The translations under genes and the position numbers were made by a program. The notes beneath the pieces were generated by a model that was not told where the DNA came from, searched no databases, and worked only from the letters and a program-made list of their open reading frames with translations. A stretch of 8,579 nucleotides of DNA from an uncultured Alphaproteobacteria bacterium. GTDB taxonomy: Bacteria; Pseudomonadota; Alphaproteobacteria; Minwuiales; Minwuiaceae. Within the stretch, counting starts at the first letter, position 1, and the number at the start of each line of letters is the position of its first letter. Of this stretch, positions 4,839 through 8,579 are shown piece by piece. The stretch lies in the NCBI GenBank assembly GCA_913064755.1, contig CAJYBQ010000111.1, positions 1 through 8,579 of the forward strand, written 5' to 3'.

Positions 4839-6830
4839 TCAGATATCCACGTCCTCCACGAACCGGGCGTTCTGCTGGATGAATTCCAGGCGCATTTCCG
4901 GCTTGCGGCCCATCAGTCGCTCGAACAGGCCGACGGTATCGGCGCGGGCGTCGGCGGGGATGTCCACGCGCAGCAGCTTGCGCTTGGCCGGGTTCATGGT
5001 GGTATCGCGCAACTGCTTGGGCGGCATTTCGCCCAGGCCCTTGAAGCGACTGACCTCCACCTTGCCCCGGCTGTTGAACTCGTCACGCATCACCTGCTCG
5101 CGATGGGCGTCATCGATGGCATAGACCGTCTTGCCGCCCTGCGTGAGCCGGTAGAGCGGCGGACAGGCGAGGTAGAGCCGACCATGGTCGACCAGTCCCG
5201 GCATCTCCTGGAAGAAGAAGGTCATCAGCAGCGCCGCGATATGCGCGCCGTCGACGTCGGCGTCGGTCATGATGATGACCTTGCCATAACGCAGGTCTTC
5301 CTCGTTGAACCGTGCGCCGGTACCGCAACCCAGCGCCAGTGACAGGTCGGCCAGTTCCTGGTTCTGGGCCAGCTTGTCGGCGCCGGCACTCATGACGTTG
5401 AGGATCTTGCCACGCAGCGGCAGCACGGCCTGGGTCTCGCGCTTGCGGGCCGACTTGGCGGAACCACCGGCCGAGTCACCCTCCACGATGAAGAGTTCGG
5501 TGTCTTCGCGTTCCCGGGCGCTGCAGTCGGCCAGCTTGCCCGGCAGCCGCAGCTTCCGCGTCGCGGTCTTGCGCCCGACTTCCTTTTCCTTGCGCCGCCG
5601 CATCCGTTCCTCGGCGCGGTCGATGGCGTTCTCCAGCAGTCGCTCGGCGATCTTCGGCGCGGCGGACAGGAAGTGGTCGAAATGATCCTTCAGCGTGGAT
5701 TCGACCAGGCGCGTTGCCTCCGGTGTCGCCAGCTTCTCCTTGGTCTGGCCCTGAAACTGCGGGTCGGGGATGAAGACCGACAGCAGTGCCGTCGACCCGG
5801 CCAGGGCGTCGTCCGCGGTGATCTGCGCCGCGCGCTTGTTCTGCGTCAGTTCCCCATAGGCCTTCAGCCCGCGCGAAATGGCGGATCGGAAACCGTTCTC
5901 GTGGCTGCCACCCTGTGGTGTCGGGATGGTGTTGCAGTAGGAACTGATCCAGCCATCGCCGTAATCCAGCCATTGCAGCGCCCATTCGACCCGTCCACGG
6001 TCATCGGGCAGTTCCACCCGACCCGCGAAGGGAACCGGTGACACGACATCCTGGCTGCCCAGGCTGGCCCCCAGGAAATCCGCGAGGCCGCCGGGGAAAT
6101 GCAGCACGGCCTCCGACGGGGTATCGTCGTGGATCAGGGACGCATCGGCGCGCCAGCGGATCTCCACACCAGGAAATAGGTATGCCTTGGACCGCACCAT
6201 GCGATACAGCCGCGACGCCTTCAGCGCCGCCTTGTCGCCGAATATCTGCGGGTCCGGATGGAAGCGAATGCGGGTACCCCGGCGGTTCTGCACCGCGCCC
6301 AACTGCTCCAGCCCGCCCTGCGGGAAGCCGCGCTTGAACACCTGGCGGTACAACTGCCGGTCGCGCGCGACCTCGATCACCATGTCGTCGGACAGGGCGT
6401 TGACCACGGAAACACCGACACCGTGCAGGCCGCCGGCGGTACGATAGGCACCCTGTTCGAACTTGCCGCCCGAATGCAGCGTGGTCAGGATGACCTCCAG
6501 CGCCGACTTGTCGGGGAACTTCGGGTGCGGGTCGACCGGAATGCCGCGCCCGTTGTCGTCGATGGTCAGGTAGCCGTCCTCACCGACATGCACCTCGATC
6601 CGCGTGGCGTGTCCGGCCACGGCCTCGTCCATGGAATTGTCGAGCACTTCGGCGGCCAGGTGGTGCAGCGCGCGCTCATCGGTGCCGCCGATGTACATGC
6701 CGGGGCGCTGACGGACGGGTTCCAGCCCTTCCAGCACCTTGATGTCCTTGGCGGAATAGTCATTGCCGCTGGCGGCCGGATCGCCTGATTTGGTGGCCGC
6801 GGGGGCAAAAAGGTCGCTCATGTCACTCAT
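4839..6830 (-). CDS. parE: DNA topoisomerase IV subunit B
   Basis: The ATPase subunit of topoisomerase IV, which with ParC unlinks replicated chromosomes. The GHKL ATPase comes first: EVLDNSMDE (61-69; base Glu61, Mg-binding Asn65), DDNGRGIP (91-98), GGLHGVGVSVVNAL (133-146) and the transducer lysine in QTKEKL (Lys364). The TOPRIM domain follows, with EGDSAGG (450-456), LPLRGKILNV (470-479) and DADVDG (523-528), whose acidic residues bind Mg at the cleavage centre. MPPKQLRDTTM (602-612) closes the conserved core. At 663 residues it lacks the roughly 160-residue insert of proteobacterial GyrB (about 800), so ParE is the better call. No parC is in view. ATG at 6830 or 6821 could start the protein; neither has a clear Shine-Dalgarno site. 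It lies downstream of the methyltransferase on the same strand, 202 bp away, so it may have its own promoter. Confidence 0.95.
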   Translation of the reverse strand: MSDMSDLFAPAATKSGDPAASGNDYSAKDIKVLEGLEPVRQRPGMYIGGTDERALHHLAAEVLDNSMDEAVAGHATRIEVHVGEDGYLTIDDNGRGIPVDPHPKFPDKSALEVILTTLHSGGKFEQGAYRTAGGLHGVGVSVVNALSDDMVIEVARDRQLYRQVFKRGFPQGGLEQLGAVQNRRGTRIRFHPDPQIFGDKAALKASRLYRMVRSKAYLFPGVEIRWRADASLIHDDTPSEAVLHFPGGLADFLGASLGSQDVVSPVPFAGRVELPDDRGRVEWALQWLDYGDGWISSYCNTIPTPQGGSHENGFRSAISRGLKAYGELTQNKRAAQITADDALAGSTALLSVFIPDPQFQGQTKEKLATPEATRLVESTLKDHFDHFLSAAPKIAERLLENAIDRAEERMRRRKEKEVGRKTATRKLRLPGKLADCSAREREDTELFIVEGDSAGGSAKSARKRETQAVLPLRGKILNVMSAGADKLAQNQELADLSLALGCGTGARFNEEDLRYGKVIIMTDADVDGAHIAALLMTFFFQEMPGLVDHGRLYLACPPLYRLTQGGKTVYAIDDAHREQVMRDEFNSRGKVEVSRFKGLGEMPPKQLRDTTMNPAKRKLLRVDIPADARADTVGLFERLMGRKPEMRLEFIQQNARFVEDVDI

Positions 6831-7032
6831 CGATTCGGGACGGTCTTGAAAGGGATCGGCACCATATCAGGCGTGAACAAAAAATCGACCCACGAGATAT
6901 GCCAATTTTTCAGGCATTGCGGCTCGCTGAAACGACGTGCGGGCGGCTAGCGCGATCATCCGCGTGACTATCGGCACAGCATCCGTGCCCGGCTCTCTCG
7001 GGTTTCGCACGGCAACCCGCGCGCGCTTCGCG
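6831..7032. other. Gap between parE and the methyltransferase gene
   Basis: This 202-bp gap holds no convincing gene and no clear promoter, although one for parE is expected here. Two short dyads are visible: ATGCC/GGCAT (6899-6917, 9-nt spacer) and CGGGTT/AACCCG (6999-7019, 9-nt spacer). The latter lies just after the methyltransferase stop and could form a 3' hairpin. A run of six T on the minus strand (6879-6884) lies 14 bases beyond the first dyad, too far for a standard terminator. Confidence 0.4.
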
Positions 7033-7938
7033 TCAGAGCAGCTCGTTCGAGCGCTTGGCGGCATGGAACAGGGCAATGCCGACCTGGCCGCTTTTCAGCG
7101 CGTCGCTGCGGCGCTGCCAGTGATCGACGATCCGCACCAGTTCCTGCAGCATCCGGGGTTGTTCGATGTACCGTGCCATCTGCTCCACCGCGCGCTGCCA
7201 GTCGGCGAAGACCTGGATGGTGGATTTCAGCACCTCGTCGGAAACGTCTTCCTCGTGAACCACTTCCATGCCCGTCTCCACCAGGCAGCGTCGTTCCTGG
7301 TCACGTGTCAGGAAGACACCGGGTTCGGGGTCGAGCGCGGTTCGCATGGATTCCGACAGGGCGTCCGCATCGACGCCGTCATTGGCGACGAACTGGGTGC
7401 AGACCATGCGGCCGTTGCGGTTCAGGGCATTTTCGACGCGTTCGTAGATCGCATGCCGGTCGGCCTGGCCGTGCATGATCTCGCGGGCGACGATCAGGTG
7501 ATAGCGGCTGGTCCCGAAATCCATGTGCTTCAGATCGACCGGACCCAGCCGGACGGGCGTGCCGCGCAGGGTCTCCTTCATCATCGCGTTGCCCGCGCCC
7601 AGCAGTTCGCGGTTGGGATCCAGGCCTTCGGCCCGCATCTGGTAGCGTTCGGCGATGTCGCGGCAGGTGCCGCCCATGCCGCAGCCGATGACCAGGGCCT
7701 TCTGTTCCGGGATGGGAACGTGTTCACCGATGATCCTGAACAGGAAATCCGTGCCGCCGGGTTGGTGGTGACCCTGGCCGAAGAGGATGTTGAAGGTATC
7801 CGCCAGCGGGCCGTAGGGACAGTGCCGCCGCACCTGGTTCTGCATGCGCCCGGCGCCGCCTGACCGTCCCCCGACAGCATCGACGGGATAGCCTTCCCAC
7901 CAGGCCTTTATCCGATTTTTCAGGGCCGCCTTGGCCAT
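7033..7938 (-). CDS. Class I SAM-dependent methyltransferase, substrate unknown
   Basis: A 301-residue protein with a Rossmann-type methyltransferase core. Motif I is ALVIGCGMGG (81-90), the SAM ribose-binding acidic region follows (AEGLDPN, 103-109), and YHLIVAREIMHG (146-157) with the later ENALNRNGRMVCTQF (169-183) corresponds to motifs IV to VI. The core ends near EEDVSDEV (229-236). The N-terminal 75 residues, including KAWWEGYPVD (11-20) and a Gly/Arg/Gln-rich stretch (22-38), and the helical C-terminal part (237-301, rich in Gln and Arg) are not ones I recognise. No signal peptide or membrane segment is seen. ATG at 7938 is preceded by AAGGA about 11 bases upstream. A TTAACG/TACTAC pair on the minus strand may be its promoter. 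The target could be a small molecule, lipid head group or macromolecule; the sequence does not decide. Confidence 0.85.
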   Translation of the reverse strand: MAKAALKNRIKAWWEGYPVDAVGGRSGGAGRMQNQVRRHCPYGPLADTFNILFGQGHHQPGGTDFLFRIIGEHVPIPEQKALVIGCGMGGTCRDIAERYQMRAEGLDPNRELLGAGNAMMKETLRGTPVRLGPVDLKHMDFGTSRYHLIVAREIMHGQADRHAIYERVENALNRNGRMVCTQFVANDGVDADALSESMRTALDPEPGVFLTRDQERRCLVETGMEVVHEEDVSDEVLKSTIQVFADWQRAVEQMARYIEQPRMLQELVRIVDHWQRRSDALKSGQVGIALFHAAKRSNELL

Positions 7939-7982
7939 GTTCGATCCGATCCTTGCCGCACGGTGATAGTCAAGAACCTGTG

Positions 7983-8011
7983 GTAGTATCTCCGCACTAA
8001 TTTTGCGTTAA
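7983..8011 (-). promoter_or_regulatory. Possible promoter of the methyltransferase gene
   Basis: On the minus strand TTAACG (8006-8011) and TACTAC (7983-7988) are 17 bases apart, the ideal spacing, with 4/6 and 3/6 matches to consensus. The start codon lies 45 bp downstream of the -10. This is a weak match supported by position. Confidence 0.35.
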
Positions 8012-8023
8012 GGCTGTTGCCGG

Positions 8024-8043
8024 GCCAGGGCTTCGGCGCTGGC
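8024..8043. promoter_or_regulatory. Hairpin with TTCG loop abutting the alaS -35 box
   Basis: GCCAGGGC-TTCG-GCGCTGGC forms eight-base arms with a single G-G mismatch and a C(UUCG)G-type tetraloop, one of the most stable RNA loops. It ends on the base before TTGACA (8044). As DNA it could be an operator next to the -35. As RNA it would form only in a transcript entering from further left. Confidence 0.45.
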
Positions 8044-8072
8044 TTGACACCCGCGGCACCGCTCGCCAGATT
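8044..8072 (+). promoter_or_regulatory. Probable sigma-70-type promoter of alaS
   Basis: A perfect -35 TTGACA (8044-8049) is followed after 17 bases by CAGATT (8067-8072), which keeps the important second A and final T of a -10 box but is otherwise weak. Transcription would start near 8079, giving a leader of roughly 147 nt before the TTG start of alaS. Confidence 0.5.
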
Positions 8073-8083
8073 AGCTCGGTTGC

Positions 8084-8111
8084 AGGAAACAAATAGTTTC
8101 TTGAAAACAAG
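8084..8111 (+). other. Mutually exclusive hairpin segments in the alaS leader
   Basis: GAAAC (8086-8090) can pair with GTTTC (8096-8100), extended by a G-U and an A-U pair. GTTTC can instead face GAAAAC (8103-8108), and CTTG/CAAG (8100-8111) forms a third option with an AAAA loop. The segments are AT-rich, unlike the surrounding DNA. They look like a switch, but each stem is short. Confidence 0.35.
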
Positions 8112-8137
8112 GTGTTAGAAAAATTGTCGCGTCATTT

Positions 8138-8176
8138 TCATCGGTCCGGCCGCATCCCTTGCTGCCGGTTCGATGA
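8138..8176 (+). other. Stable stem-loop in the alaS leader
   Basis: TCATCG (8138-8143) pairs with CGATGA (8171-8176), then after a 2x2 internal loop CCGGC (8146-8150) pairs with GCCGG (8164-8168) around a 13-nt loop. This is the strongest secondary structure I see in the leader. An alternative outer stem, CGTCA/TGACG (8130-8134 with 8174-8178), competes with it. No U-run follows on the plus strand. I do not recognise a known riboswitch family. Confidence 0.45.
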
Positions 8177-8188
8177 CGGCGCTCCGGC

Positions 8189-8202
8189 GGCCACGCATGG
8201 CC
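8189..8202 (+). other. Small hairpin near the alaS ribosome binding region
   Basis: GGCCA-CGCA-TGGCC is a perfect 5-bp stem with a 4-nt loop, ending eight bases before the GAGG (8211-8214) that probably serves as the alaS ribosome binding site. It includes the ATG of the 10-codon frame at 8197. Confidence 0.35.
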
Positions 8203-8225
8203 CTTGATACGAGGCAGATGGTTCC

Positions 8226-8229
<4 letters not shown>
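8197..8229 (+). CDS. Putative 10-codon leader peptide ending on the alaS start
   Basis: ATG at 8197 opens a frame reading MALDTRQMVP with TGA at 8227-8229, which overlaps the alaS TTG (8226-8228) by two bases. Such an overlap could couple alaS translation to this frame. There is no run of alanine codons (one GCC only), so it is not a classical attenuator peptide, and no clear ribosome binding site precedes it. It may be chance. Confidence 0.2.

Positions 8230-8579
<350 letters not shown>

Noticed and set aside
4839..6830. Calling this gene gyrB
   Set aside because: At 663 residues it is too short for proteobacterial GyrB and lacks the GyrB-type insert after the TOPRIM motifs. ParE fits better.
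6879..6917. Intrinsic terminator on the minus strand between the methyltransferase and parE
   Set aside because: The stem is only 5 bp and the six-T run lies 14 bases beyond it, so it lacks the required geometry.
6867..7076. 69-codon minus-strand frame between the methyltransferase and parE
   Set aside because: It begins inside the end of the methyltransferase gene, has no ribosome binding site and gives no recognisable protein.
6937..7863. 308-codon open frame on the plus strand
   Set aside because: It is antisense to the methyltransferase, which has the SAM-binding motif, a plausible start and a family-like length.
7939..8225. tRNA gene, T-box or known riboswitch in the alaS leader
   Set aside because: No cloverleaf, T-box sequence or familiar riboswitch core could be found; only simple hairpins.

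Overview
The window looks like chromosome from a GC-rich alphaproteobacterium, possibly of the Rhodospirillales or relatives. The pointers are the PleC/DivJ-like dimerisation helix of the histidine kinase, the AlaS N-terminus (NEIRSTF...), the short proteobacterial-type topoisomerase IV B subunit and the ferrochelatase sequence. There are eight protein genes, two of them cut by the window edges. I see no tRNA or rRNA gene, CRISPR array, insertion sequence or phage gene.

Layout: (1) 1-1612, minus, a membrane histidine kinase running off the left edge. (2) 1613-1701, a short divergent control region with a perfect 16-bp dyad. (3) 1702-2733, plus, hemH (ferrochelatase, TTG start). (4) 2839-3726, plus, a LysR-type regulator of GcvA-like type. 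(5) 3727-3823, an intergenic region with a 15-bp palindrome containing a LysR-type T-N11-A motif and a second inverted repeat. (6) 3824-4318 and 4332-4778, plus, two hot-dog-fold MaoC-type proteins that look like non-catalytic and catalytic subunits of one hydratase. (7) 4839-6830, minus, parE, convergent with the hydratase pair. (8) 7033-7938, minus, an unassigned SAM-dependent methyltransferase. (9) 7939-8225, a divergent region with a consensus TTGACA and several hairpins. (10) 8226-8579, plus, the first 118 codons of alaS (TTG start), running off the right edge.

Most genes are housekeeping (haem synthesis, chromosome decatenation, tRNA charging). The accessory part is the LysR regulator plus the two-gene hydratase, which reads as a small regulated module acting on an unknown acyl-CoA-type substrate. 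The least explained sequence is the roughly 150-nt untranslated leader inferred for alaS. It can form several hairpins, and a 10-codon reading frame in it ends on the alaS start codon. I found no convincing evidence of a wholly new system. The better leads are the operator/hydratase module, the alaS leader and the hemH/kinase dyad.
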